Source of the DNA: Panagrolaimus kolymaensis
Taxonomy: Eukaryota > Nematoda > Chromadorea > Rhabditida > Panagrolaimidae
Length of the DNA: 64,000 bases
Reading direction: 5' to 3'
Assembly (NCBI GenBank): GCA_028622995.1
Contig: JAJQJQ010000012.1
Span: 3,906,001 to 3,970,000 of the forward strand
The notes beneath the pieces are model-generated. The model worked only from the letters and a program-made list of their open reading frames with translations, ran no database searches and was not told the DNA's origin. Positions 32,866 through 52,155 of the stretch are shown here, piece after piece (the first letter of the stretch is position 1; each line of letters begins with the position of its first letter). The position numbers were made by a program, and so were the translations under genes.

Positions 32866-33198
32866 AATTTAAGAAAATGACCGAAATTGAGGAGATCAAA
32901 CTAAAATGGATGGAATGATTTTGAATGAAAAAAAAAGAAACAAATGAATCGATGACGCATCCAAAAACAATTTTTTCTTTTGTTTGTTTGGTCACAAGCA
33001 AAAAAAATTTTGAAATCGAAGATTATTATTGTTATTTTGGCAAAATATGTCCATCATTATTTGATGGCTTACTTGCTTGGGAAGAAAATATTTCGGCGAA
33101 CCTTGATTTTTCTAATATTTTTACTAACATTTTTTTGATAGCTTTTTATAACTTTTTTTGTTGATGTTATAAAAGAAAAGTTAATTAATTTGTAAATC
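32866..33198. promoter_or_regulatory. divergent promoter region between BROX and TIM50
   Basis: 333 bp between two ATGs pointing away from each other. AT-rich; no specific motif is evident. Confidence 0.4.
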
Positions 33199-35151
33199 AT
33201 GCTATCTTTGAGTCGTTTAGCTGGTATAAGTAGTACTCGCCGACAATTTTCTTTTACATCAGAAGCTTCAAAAAGGTATTCAAAGCTTCAAAAAATTAAA
33301 GGAAAAAATGACATCTTTCCATCTCAAAAAACTGATGCATTTCTTAATCGTACTAAATCGGCTCTTCTAAATAACAGATTTAATTTAACCTTGAATAAAA
33401 TGGTAGCAGATATGGAGCGAGAAATGAAAAATTTTGTTTCTTCAGTCGATACATTGGTATTGAGGCTTAATGTAAGGATTTTATAATTTATGATATTTGC
33501 CTTTTTATAATAATATTAAATGCTTTAGAATAAATCTGATCTCGCCGTTAATTACAATGCAATCGCTTCAAATGGATTTCTATTTATCGTTAAAGATGAT
33601 TCAATATTGGGTGGCCCAAAAATTAAAAGTCCATTTGCTAATCCTAATAGAGTTTTAAGGGTATGTTTTCTGAATTCATCATTCATTGTTATAAACAATT
33701 ATGTATTTTAGGATGGTCGACCGAATTCACCTCCGATTACATCATTTTCTGATAAAAAGGAAAAATCTCCAAATATTCCATTACAAGAAGCTCAAAAATC
33801 CATTGGAGAAAAAATAAGAGAACTAGATCACAAATTAAAAAAGGAAGAAAAACCAACAACTCAAGCAGAACCACTTGTTGCAGATTCAGATAAAAAAGAG
33901 GCATTCCCAAATACACCATTGCAAGAAGCTCAAAAATCCATTGGTGAAAGATTTGAAAAAATTGATGAAAATATTGAAAGAATTAAAAAAGAAACACCAT
34001 TAACTCAAGCGGAACCCATTGCTGCCGTAAGGTTTACTAAATTATTTATTATTGTAAATGCAGAGTTTAGGCCACCGCTGCTTTATCAAAGCCATCATTA
34101 TGGTATCGTATCAATCAAAGAATTGGATACAACGTTTGTTGTTTGCAGTGCTAAAACATAATTTTAATGATAAACTTTAGATTAATGATAACATGCCAGA
34201 TGATGAGAAAAAGCGTTTGAAAGTAGCAAGAAATACTTTCTTCGGTTCAGTTTTCGTTTTCGGCAGTATTTTCCTTGGTTTTGTCTGGTTCTGTTTCCAT
34301 TATGGTGCACCTTCACGTGATGCTAATGGCAAAGTTATTCATGATGAATTTTCTGATAAAACCTTTGGTTTTGTTTATCGTATCCTCAACAGCTTCAAGT
34401 TATGGCGTGATTATGTCGTCGAACCAAGCAGAGAAGTATTATTACCTGATCCTATTCCATATCCATATCATCAACCTAAATACACTCTCATAATTGAAAT
34501 GAAAAACGTTCTTGTTTCCCCTGAATGGACTTATAAAACAGGATATCGCTTTAAAAAGCGCCCTGCATTAGATTATTTCTTGGATGTTGTTGGTTATCCC
34601 AACTTTGAAGTCGTCATATATACCTCCGAAAGCTCCATGACTGCTCCATCGGTAATCGAATCAATGGATCCTAAACAAAGAATAATGTATAAGCTTTATC
34701 GAGATTGCACAAAATATATGAACGGACATCACGTTAAAGTATGATTTTACTCGTTAACATACATATTTGGTATAATTGTTTACCTTTTTTACAGGACTTG
34801 AGCAAACTCAATCGTGATCTCAAAAAGGTGATTTACATTGATTTTGATCCAAAATCATTCCAACTTAACCCTGAAAATGTTCTTCATGTACCAAAATGGG
34901 AAGGTGATATGAGTGACACCGCTCTTGTTGATTTAGCTGAATTGTTAAAAACCATTCATTTGAGTGATGCTGAAGATGTTCGTCCTACCTTACAATATTA
35001 CAGTCAATTTGATGATCCTGCAAAAGAATTTCGTCGTCGTGCTCAATATGTTGCTGAACAAGAAGAAAAGAAATATCAACCTCAAGAAGATTCTGGGCTC
35101 AAAAAATATGCTGGAAAATTATTTGGTTTCCGACGTCATAATTCTGCATAG
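33199..35151 (+). CDS. TIMM50: TIM50, mitochondrial import receptor subunit, long form
   Basis: Six exons (33199-33471, 33529-33660, 33712-34026, 34071-34133, 34181-34738, 34795-35151) give 565 residues. The N-terminus MLSLSRLAGISSTRRQFSFT is a mitochondrial presequence. Then comes a lineage-specific linker with two copies of PLQEAQKSIGE and QAEP. A membrane helix (GSVFVFGSIFLGFVWFCF) precedes the intermembrane-space FCP-like domain: IIEMKNVLVSPEWTYKTGYR, KKRPALDYFLDVV, VVIYTSESSMTA, KYMNGHHVKDLSKLNRDLKK, YIDFDPKSF, then the FDDPAKEF tail. The DxDx(T/V) phosphatase motif is replaced, as in all TIM50. TIM50 receives precursors at the TIM23 channel. The 63-nt exon 4 and its intron are my best in-frame solution. 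The core is nearly identical to the second copy at 35980. Confidence 0.9.
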
Positions 35152-35197
35152 AAGGAGCAAATTTGGTGAACGGATTACCACGCATTTCTAAGCCTCA

Positions 35198-35442
35198 AAT
35201 CTTAAAGGACGACTATACTTTCTGTTTTTTTCAAATTGTTTCAAACGAACCGCGGTTCTGTCCCCAAGTGGTAAAGTGCTTTGAACATCGAAAAACCGTA
35301 ATGATACCGTAATTTGGAAGTGAGATATTACTGTAGCATTACGGTTTTTCGATGTTCAAAGCACTTTACCACTTGGGGACAGAACCGCGGTTCGTTTGAA
35401 AAAATTTGAAAAAAACAGAAAGTATAGTCGTCCTTTAAGATT
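35198..35442. mobile_element. 245-bp foldback element (near-perfect palindrome)
   Basis: The sequence starting AATCTTAAAGGACGACTATA is the reverse complement of the sequence ending GTCGTCCTTTAAGATT. The arms are about 105 bp with few mismatches, including GCGGTTCTGTCCCCAAGTGG and ACATCGAAAAACCG, around a loop of about 30 bp. Next to the ends are TTAA tetramers (TTAA-AGGACG and CGTCCT-TTAA), which could be a TTAA target site as in piggyBac or simply part of the arms. There is no coding capacity. It lies less than 50 bp after the TIM50 stop codon, so it is probably in or next to the 3' UTR and would form a long hairpin if transcribed. Confidence 0.85.
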
Positions 35443-35979
35443 AGTTTGTTTGTTTAGCATAGGAAAATATTCATTGTTTAATAAAATTTATTTGTTATTT
35501 TTGTTATTAGGTATAATTTGTTTTATCATTGGATGAAAATTGCCTTTATTTTTTTCAATAAACGTTCTTTAATAATTATTGTAATCATGTCTCCATTCTC
35601 GATCTTCATCGTTCTTTCAAAAAATTATGTTCGTATGTTTCCAAAATCGCAAACTGTAACAAATTTGAATAACAAGAGTGTGTGTTTCAAAAAAAAACGT
35701 CGGTAACATTATTGAAAGTAATTACATTGGTGAATTTTCTTTTGCTGGTAATAACAATGATACCAGAGGAATACTGAATTAAATGTAACCTTATTGTAAC
35801 AAAATTTGTGTTTGAGAAATATAATTATAACACATTGCAAAGAATCACCAAAATAATCAGCAACTGACATGAAATTTCACATTTAAACATAACTTAAAGT
35901 TTGTAACAAAAGATTGTTTGAATATATTTATTAATATTTCAAATAACAAAATAAAACAATAACATAATTAATCCTATTT
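35443..35979. other. spacer between convergent TIM50 genes
   Basis: AT-rich, about 540 bp, with AATAAA signals for the plus-strand gene near 35478. The frame at 35518-35706 is Phe/Ile-rich and unsupported. Confidence 0.5.
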
Positions 35980-37224
35980 TTATGCAGAATTATGACGACG
36001 GAATCCAAATAATTTTCCAGCATATTTTTTGAGTCCAGAATCTTCTTGAGGTTGATATTTCTTTTCTTCTTGTTCAGCAACATATTGAGCACGACGACGA
36101 AATTCTTTTGCAGGATCATCAAATTGACTGTAATATTGTAAGGTAGGACGAACATCTTCAGCATCACTCAAATGAATGGTTTTTAACAATTCAGCTAAAT
36201 CAACAAGAGCCGTATCATTCATATCACCGTCCCATTTTGGTACAAGAAGAGCATTTTCAGGATTGAGTTGGAACGATTTTGGATCAAAATCAATGTAAAT
36301 CACCTTTTTGAGATCACGATTGAGTTTGCTCAAGTCCTAAAAAACACGCGATAAGTGGCAGATAAACAGAAAAATTGTTCAAACCTTGACATGATGACCA
36401 TTCATATATTTTGTGCAATCACGGTAAAGCCTGTACATTATTCTTTGATTTGGATCCATAGATTCAGCAACAGATGCAGCGGTTAACGAACTTTCGGATG
36501 TATAAACGACGACTTCAAAGTTGGGATAACCAACAACATCCAAGAAATAATCCAACGCTGGACGCTTTTTAAAGCGATATCCAGTTTTATAAGTCCATTC
36601 AGGTGCAACAAGAACATTTTTCATTTCGATAACAACAGTATATTTTGGTTGATGATATGGATATGGAATAGGATCAGGTAATAATACTTCTCTGCTTGGT
36701 TCGACGACATAATCACGCCATAATTTGAAGCTGTTGAGGATACGATAAACAAAACCAAAGGTTTTATCCGAAAATTCATCATGGATAACTTTGCCATTAG
36801 CATCACGCGAAGGTGCACCATAATAGAAACAAAATCCAACAGCTCCGACGAAAAGACCACCAAAAACAGCAATAGAACCCCATAAAGTATTTCGTGCCAA
36901 TTTCAAACGTTTCTTCTCAGCTTCACTATCATCGAAATTCACCTAAATAAAGCATAAAAAAGATTAACTTTGTAACAAACAAAAATAAAGACATACAGAT
37001 TGAACTTTTGCTAATAAAAGTAAATGGCTTGAATGAATGGAACGTGTTTGAAGTTTAGGAGTTTGTAATGGATAAAAATTTCGTTGAAGAATAACACCAC
37101 ATAATCGACGATGAAAGTTTTTTGGCTAAAAAACATTAGTTATTCAAGATTTAAGAAGACGTAAGAAACTTGCATGAGTAAATACCAAATGGATAGCTGA
37201 TAGTCGATGTGAAATACGAAACAT
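35980..37224 (-). CDS. TIMM50: TIM50, mitochondrial import receptor subunit, short form
   Basis: Four exons: 37224-37186, 37125-36997, 36942-36385, 36336-35980, giving 360 residues, close to the usual TIM50 length. The presequence is MFRISHRLSAIHL followed by basic, Leu-rich sequence. The membrane helix is GSIAVFGGLFVGAVGFCFYY. From GAPSRDANGKVIHDEF to the end it matches the plus-strand copy almost residue for residue, and the last two exons have exactly the same lengths (558 and 357 nt) as in that copy. Differences include VIEMKNVLVAPEW versus VSPEW and SSLTAASVAES versus SSMTAPSVIES. The substitution pattern is mild, so both copies look functional. A TTTTCAG lies about 6 nt before the ATG. 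The tail-to-tail layout indicates an inverted duplication. Confidence 0.92.
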
Positions 37225-37941
37225 TTTTACCTGAAAATAAAATTTTTAGAACTATTAATATTTTAATGATGAAAGTACAAAACACGAATAAAAATTACGG
37301 CACAAATGAAGCAACAACAAAAAAATCAGAAGAAGACAAAGAAAAGAAGTAAATTTAGGCTTCGTTGTTTTTGACATTCAAATTTGGCATTGATTCTTAC
37401 AACGTCAACGTGGTTCATGTTTGCTTCAAAAATAAGGTACTCTTCATAAAGATAAAGTAATTTTCCCAATATGAAAGTTTTATCTCGAAATACGTATTTT
37501 CCCCAGAATTGAATAGACATAGATTTGTCGCTTTACCAACTCATCTAATACCTTCTCTTATGTTAAATTTTTTTGTTTGAATTTTTTCTCCTGATTGATG
37601 AAAAAAAATCAAAGACCAAACAAAGATTGCATCATACATATTTGCCATCAATAAATTTTTTTTTATTCATTTGTTAAATTTAAATAATTATCTGGAAGCT
37701 GTATCTCAATTTGCGCTAAAGTCGGCCATAAACTTTTAGCTTTTGCTTTGACTATCGTAGAAATAGGCGGTATCGTTTTTTTCTTCGTGATTTATTAATA
37801 TTTTCTTGGATTCAATAGAAAATTTTTGTTTTACTTTTATGAAACGTTGGAAAATTAGAGCTATCAAATATTTAAATTTTATTTTACATACATACAAAAA
37901 CAAAATTAAACCCGTTTATTTCTAAAATGAATAAAAGAATT
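37225..37941. other. intergenic, no supported gene
   Basis: AT-rich. A minus-strand frame at 37520-37326 is more balanced than most (SIQFWGKYVFRDKTFILGK) but has no splice sites and no signal; I do not call it. Confidence 0.5.
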
Positions 37942-38954
37942 TTATAAAACACCAAAATTTAAATCTTTCCAAGGGATTCCATTTTGACGTTTAGCTTCAA
38001 ATAAATATAAGCATTGAATTATCAAGGCAATGGATGCAGCTATGAGATATCTAAAGATTTTTTATGTAAAATTAAAAACTTTTCACGTAACCCTTCGATT
38101 GACTCACAAATCATATTTTTGTTCATTTTCTTCAAGTTCAAAATTTTGTCGAAGAATATTACTTTTATTTATTTGGACAACATTGGATGGAATTTCACAA
38201 CTTCCATCCACACAAGAATCTTTAATCCATGTTCGATCTGGCCTTAAATCAGAACGTTGTTGAAGAACTTTAACAAGGGCATCAAAATCGCCTGGAGTTT
38301 CAGTAACTTTATAACGAGGAAATCCATTTTCCCAAAGAACAATTACAGGCGTTGCCGCGATACCATAATGACTTATAAGCCTTAAAAACATTTTAATGAA
38401 AGTAAAAAAAAACTAAAAAGGTGAAATGTTTACGTTTCAACGCTGCTATCTCTTCCAGCAACATTAATTGCAACAACAACCATATTTGGATATATTTCAG
38501 CTAATTCTGCAAATCTATCAGCAACTTTAGCACTAAATATGCATTGTTTTGAATAAAATAATGAAAGCATACACCATGGTCGCCCACAAGAATCCCGTTC
38601 TTTAGTCATTTTTAAGAAATCCTCCGGGTTTATCAGATGAAGGGAATTGTTTGGAAAGCTTTCAACTAAAAAATAATAATCAATTTAAAAGACTATCAAA
38701 CTAAGGGAAGAAACAAAAATACTCGCTGAACATGTTAAAGTGGATTTATATTCTTCATCAAATGGAAGTTTGGAAGTGCAACAAGAATTTTTCATTGCTG
38801 GACATTGTTTCAACTGTTGAAACACTAAAGTATTATATCTTGGACAAGTTCCAATTGAATTTTCTGGGGCATTCAAAGGTTTAAGAATTTCTTGAATAAA
38901 ATTTGAAGAAGCTAATGGAAATACACATAAAAGTAAACATAATAATAACTTCAT
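37942..38954 (-). CDS. TXNDC15: thioredoxin-fold membrane protein, TXNDC15-like
   Basis: Exons 38954-38723, 38665-38434, 38380-38108 and 38050-37942 give 281 residues. MKLLLCLLLCVFPLASS is a signal peptide. The first domain carries Cys as GTCPRY, KQCPAMKNSCCTSK and TLTCSA. The thioredoxin domain has MLSLFYSKQCIFSAKVADRF, where the usual CxxC is CxxS, then EIYPNMVVVAINVAG and HYGIAATPVIVLWENG with the cis-Pro (ATPV). A membrane helix (YLIAASIALIIQCLYLFEAK) is near the C-terminus, followed by a short tail. The CxFS active-site variant plus this domain order matches TXNDC15, an ER/ciliary-transition-zone-linked protein in vertebrates (family knowledge). With one cysteine it should not act as a normal dithiol oxidoreductase. 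Confidence 0.8.
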
Positions 38955-39981
38955 AATTATTTATAAAAATGTGGACATATAAAAAAATTGAATGAATGAA
39001 GAGAAAATATTTTTTCTACGATGTCAAAAGCTTTCAATGTTTTTAATGGAGAAATTCTTGAAACGAAGATATTTAATTTAGCCGAATAATAATTTTAGGC
39101 GCCATTTTTTAAATTTCAGAAACAAAAAATATGTTTTACATTTACTTTATGAAGGAAGCTACTTTAAAACCCTAAACAAATTTTGTTTTCTTTGAAATTC
39201 TTAATCTTCTCAAAAGTGTTCATCCCATCTTCAAGTTACACTCATTTTGCAATGAAAGAGAAAAGGAAAAAACGACAAGGAAAAATAAATTTATTTTAAA
39301 TAAAGTGTTTTCTTTTTAATTTTTTATAAAATCAAAATTTTGATTAACGCCTGAAAAGTTTATATGAAAGATTTATGAATTTAACAAAAATGAATTATTA
39401 ATTTTTTTGTATTAAAAGAGAGAGTACTACTTTTGCTGTCTGGTTCCAAATATCTCCTCTTTTTTTGTTTCTCTCTCCTTTACATCGCTCGAATAAAAGC
39501 ATGTTCACTTATTTTCAACTTCGCTGGTTTGCTTGTGAGATGACTTTAGGAGTTTCAAACGGGTAGTTACTTACTCAAATTTACTCCTGGGAAGGTCTGA
39601 GAAATGCTCAATTTCATCCTTCAGGAAGGGAACATTCAAGTGAGAATGTGGAACTGTACTGGAAGCATGTCATCTGCCGAATGTTTGCTATGGAACAAGA
39701 AGCTTCCCTTTGGGAATGTGGATTCCGCAAATATTCGTGCATTCGAAATACGGTTCCGAGCAGCGTCTTTAGTGCGATAGTCAAATAACCCAATTCAGAC
39801 TATTACACGAGCAAACCCAAAATTTTTGTTTTTATTTTGCATCTTCAAAAAAGGAAAGCAAAATTTATTTTAACAAAACAAAAAAATTGCAAAATTTTAT
39901 TACAAAAAAAGATACAAGTATTTTTATAAACAAAGTTTTATTACTTCAAAAAAAGGACTAAATGCATTTTTTTATTATTAT
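38955..39981. other. intergenic with a GC-richer island
   Basis: Mostly AT-rich. About 39520-39790 is clearly less AT-rich than its surroundings and contains related phrases (GGGAACATTC, GAGAATGTGG, GGGAATGTGG) and GGTTCCGAGCAGCG. It has no long frame. It could be a relic repeat or a noncoding RNA; nothing decides this. Confidence 0.45.
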
Positions 39982-47484
<7,503 letters not shown>

Positions 47485-50400
47485 GGTTTACTGTAAATTT
47501 TATTTATAATATATTTATTTTTAGAATATTTTTAAAATCTCGAGGATAAAAAGGGTATTATTATTTTTTATCTTTTCACGAGGACAAAAGAGAAAAAAAC
47601 GAGAAGCAGGAAAGATGCTGAAAAGGGAGAAAGATAGATAAGAAGAAGAAAAAGAAAAACTAATTTATGAGCTTAGCAACCAGCAACCACCGTTAAGGGG
47701 CAACGAATCTTTAAAACTTTTATTGTTTGTAAAAAAAACTGACAGGAAACACTTTTTTAAAAATAGCTATCATTTTGAAGTAATCGTTTTCAAGTTTTTA
47801 TAAAATTTGGGTAATTAAACTTTCGTTTTTATATTTTGAAAATTAGACAAAAAAGAAGAAAATAAATCGCTGTCTTCGACCTTCAATGGCAAAAAAACTT
47901 TACGCCTAATTTAAAAAAAGAAAAGAAGTCCAAGGCCGTTAATTGAAACGAATGAATGAATGAAAGAGTGAGAAAAAAAAAGATGGGCAATTACCCGTCT
48001 CGAAAAAAAAATAATAGAAAGTAAGAGAAAGGAAAAAATAGCTTAAAAAGTGATTAGTGGCTTCGACTCGAATCTAAATTGAGTGACTTGACAATGAAGG
48101 AAACTCCAAGCCGTCGGTCGAACTCCAAAAAACGACAGAAAGGATGTCAACCAATATTTTTAAAAGTAATGGCACTTGTGAAGCGTGCGATTTGGAGAGG
48201 ATAGAAAAGGGATTTGCATTCAATTCACAAATCTCGCATGAATTGGATAGAGAAAAAAAATTGTAGAGACAAGGAGCGACAAAAAATGAAATAACACCTT
48301 TTTTCTTCTTCCAATTTCTTCAAAACACAAAAAGCAGCCGAGAAAGAAAATAAGAGAGTGCCATTGCAAAAAAAAATTTGGCTGTGGTTTTTTTATGGAT
48401 GGTGATGACTGACGAAAGAAAAAAGGGCGATGAAACAAAAAAAAACATTTGGAAAAACTCAATCTCGAGAAAAAATTATATTTGTAACACAAGTGTGCCA
48501 AACACCATCAAAAGCGAGCAAATAATGCAGAAAATGAAAAAACAAAAAAGCCGTGAAGTCGATGGTGATTAAAGCAAATGAAAGAAAAGGGTCAACAGCA
48601 ACTGTCTTATTTCAAAGTGATGAGAAATAACTAAAAAAACAACCAAAGTAAAGAAGGCAAAGAAGGGTCAGTCAGCTGATGATATTGCTGATATCGAAAG
48701 GAGACAGACACAAGGGACAACAACGACAATGATTGATGCAGTTGAAAAATTATTTCAAAAACAAAAAAAGAGTTGAAAAGCGAGAAGCCAAAAATACTTT
48801 ATTTTATTTTTTTATATTGATAATCAAATAGCAAAATGGGTTTTTAGTCGGTGGAAATTGTAGGTCTGATTGGTGATTTTATTGGTAATGGTGATAACTG
48901 AATTCTTTATTGCAAAAAATATTTTAAAACATGTAGAAAAGTAAAAATAATTAAAAAAAATTAATCGCTTCAATGACCTGTAACAAACTACAATGCTTAC
49001 AACAATTTTATAAAAAATAAAGATAAGTACTTAAAAAAATTAGAATAATACAAAAATATGACATTCGTTGTAATCATATTTGGATTTTAAACTAATTTTT
49101 TTTTCTTTTGTTGTTCTTGACTCAAGTTCAGAATCATAAAAGGCAGCGAGATATAGTTATTTTTAAATCAAATGCATAACGAAAAAAATGAATGAATAAA
49201 AAAGTAGCCATTTTCTTAGTTTTACAAAAATGATGATAGCAAGCTTCATTCCCCATTTTGGATGCATTGGATATATTTGGTCAAGAAGAAAAAAATGGAG
49301 GACCAACCAAACACGCAAAAAAAAAATGTTTATAAGAAGCTTCATCTTTTTTTCTTAAAAAAAGTTTCTCACAAAAAAGAAGAAAGATGGAGTTGCTCGG
49401 CTCGAACTCTTCTTCTTCGCCTTTTTTGTTCATTGAAATGCCGAAAGAAAAAAAGAAAGAAAATAAGTGTCTTTGGATTACTACTACGTACTTTTGCGCT
49501 TGAGTGAGTGATTGTATTTCTCTTTCCTCAACACTCCTTCTTTTTATTATTCCATACACTTTTGAGACCTTTTTTTTAGTTTTTGTTAGAAAAAAGAAAC
49601 TCAATAATCTTTTTTTGATTATGTTAAGAAGCAGCTATCAGGTCTTTTTTATGATGGCGAGAAAAAAAATATGGCCAAAGCTGCTCTTCTTTTTTATTGT
49701 TTAGTGATGCCAGCTTATTGTTTTTTTTTTGCATCTGGATTCAATATGAGCAGTAATGAAGAAGCTGTAAACTATCAATGATCAATCAAAATTGAAATCA
49801 AAAATGTCAAAAACTATGGAAAAAATTGAGTCAATCAAAAAAGCAACTATGGCGACGGATTAGCTTTGAAAATTTCTGAATCCACTGTATTATTCCTGCT
49901 AAAAATAATCTGCCGCGAGATCGAGCTGCCTCAAAAAACATTTGTGACTAAGAATTTCCGAGTCAAGTGGCACTGCCATCATGATTTTTTTTTTCTTATC
50001 AGCAGCTATCCAGCATTCAAACACACATTGCTTTTTTACTCTTTTCCTGTTATTTCTCAACAAAAATATAAATAAAATTATATTTAAAAATGTCAAAAAC
50101 TATTTAACAAGATTTAAAATATAAACGAATAAAATAAGTCCTTATACCAAAAAATTGCACTATGCATTAACTCATGTTGGATACTTCTTAAATTTGAAGA
50201 AAAATTTGCTTCCAAAACTGATAACCAGTTAAACTTCTTCCAGACAATGGCTTTCATTCTCAAACATGAGTGTAAGCGTTAAATCCATTTTGACGGTGCA
50301 GAAAAAAATCTTCTAGTTGCGATGTTTGGGTATGTTCGAAATTATTTAATAATTAAATCTAACGTTTTATGCAGATATACCAAGTTTCTATGATGAGTGA

Positions 50401-50600
50401 ATAAATTGAATTCAGATGAAATGAAAGTTTTATTTTAAAACGACTTTTATAAAAACAATTTAAATATATATAAAAGTGATAAAATTATTAAGGCCATACA
50501 CAAAGAAAGATACATTTCATTTTACAAATACATAATCATAATAATACATTTTTTTGTGGAATATAATAACATTTATTTCTTCCTTATTGCTTCTTGGGTT
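47485..50600. other. long intergenic region, no gene seen
   Basis: About 3.1 kb. Purine-rich and A-rich with many short frames on both strands (for example 48220-48501, 49262-49604) that are Lys/Phe-rich and overlap each other. The first part should be the cathepsin F promoter and 5' flank. I find no conserved motif, repeat or RNA gene. Confidence 0.55.
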
Positions 50601-51163
50601 TTATTCAAATGAAATTTCTTCAAAATTTTCCCATGGCTTTGACCAAATTTTTGCGGTAACTTCCTTAAATAAATATACATTTAAAAAAAATTTGAAATGG
50701 TTTATAAAAAACAAACTTTATTTGAACCATTGTCTTTTACTTCGCAATTCGATGCATTAAAGTCGGATGCAGAAACTTGCTATAAAAAACCAAATTAATG
50801 TAAACAAAATTATACTTAAAAAGGGAATTGACTAACATTTTTGAGGCAAGTAGATTTTCCAAGTTGAAGTTTAATTCGATATTGAACGCCTGCAACAACT
50901 TGGGATTCAGCGCTTACAACATTAACTGGAACATGATAAAACATATCATTGGATTCTGCATTGTATTTATTTACAACTTTATCAACAAGATCCTAGAATA
51001 TAAGAAATGTAAAAGGAAGCTTTAAAGGGGTGAAATAAACCTTGACATCCTTGGAATTAACATCTTGTTTAGTCCAACCGCCAGCCATCATTTGTCCACC
51101 TTCACCAGCCGCAGTAATGTGAGCAACAAAAAAGCTCACAAATAAGAAAACAGAAAAGTACAT
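50601..51163 (-). CDS. secreted cystatin (cysteine protease inhibitor)
   Basis: Four exons give 134 residues: about 51163-51041, then exons for DLVDKVVNKYNAES... , QVSASDFNASNCEV..., and EVTAKIWSKPWENFEEISFE. Signal peptide MYFSVFLFVSFFVAHITAA. The three inhibitor contacts are visible: the N-terminal Gly (MAGGWTKQDV), the first hairpin QVVAG, and the second hairpin PW (WSKPWENF). Two Cys (STCLKN and ASNCEV) fit one conserved disulfide. Nematode cystatins inhibit papain-type cathepsins, and in parasites also legumain and host immunity; free-living worms use them in development (family knowledge). The start at 51163 gives the signal peptide; an upstream in-frame ATG adds a second hydrophobic leader and is less likely. 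It lies about 3.1 kb upstream of the cathepsin F gene on the same strand. Confidence 0.9.
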
Positions 51164-52155
51164 TAAATGTTGGGAGTTTGAGAAGAGAGGCTGAAAAAAA
51201 ATGTGGAAAATTGAAGGAAAAAACAGGAATTTTAAAGGCAAGTAAGCGCAGTCAGGAAAACCAAATAAACAAAGAGATCGAACAACAACAAAAAACGAAT
51301 CTATTTTTCACGATTATATTTTTTTGTTTCAAAGCCACGTACATAAACATTTAAAATTAAAAACAACTCCATTTTTAAAACTCTTGCATTTGAATGCTTT
51401 TTTATTTTTGAAACGTTTCATTCGGTTGTTGTTGTAGTAACCGATCAAGCTTTTTTTGATTGCTTATAAATGATATTTCCTTTCTTTCTTGTCGTTGACA
51501 TCAAATGGTAAACACGCCCGCCCTTTCAATAATATAAGAAGAAGAAAAATCAATTTTGTTGACTCATCTGTTCTTTTTTTAAACTAACTATCTCTCCTTA
51601 CTAAATAAAAGAAAAAAGACAAAAACGAGTAATTAGCAAACATAATTATGCGGTAAGAGATATGTATATTGGAATGCTAATAACAAAATTAAAAAATTTG
51701 GTAGAAAAAATTCCGCGAATTATGATGATTTATACCATCGGTATTTTTATCAACTAGCTCAAAGTAAGAAAAAGTTCAATTAAAGATCGCAATTATTTAT
51801 GATTACTTAACTTCCCAAAATGATGAGAGAAAAAACTATCAAATGATTTCTGTAATAAAAAATAATAAATGAAAAATATTTAGTTTGTTTACAGCTTTTT
51901 GAAGAATGGTTTTCGTGACAGTTTTTTCTTCTTCACAGCTTTTTGAATCAATTATTTATTTCCACCAAATATAGCAACAACAACCATTCGTCTCAAGAAT
52001 TAAAGCGGGGCATTCAAAAGGTTTAGATAAGGAATACTCAATCATTTATTATAAAAAAATATCCAACTCTCAATCAACTGAATATTTTATTTAAGGTCAT
52101 TTGAATTATTTGCAATAATTATTTTCATCAATAATTTAAGTTCAGCGTGATAGAG
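51164..52155. other. intergenic, divergent promoter region
   Basis: About 1 kb between the cystatin (minus) and the corepressor (plus). AT-rich; nothing recognisable. Confidence 0.5.

Noticed and set aside
37326..37520. 64-residue minus-strand frame with balanced codons
   Set aside because: No splice partner, signal or domain; chance cannot be excluded.
48220..49704. Overlapping frames on both strands
   Set aside because: Homopurine/homopyrimidine composition, frames on opposite strands shadow each other.
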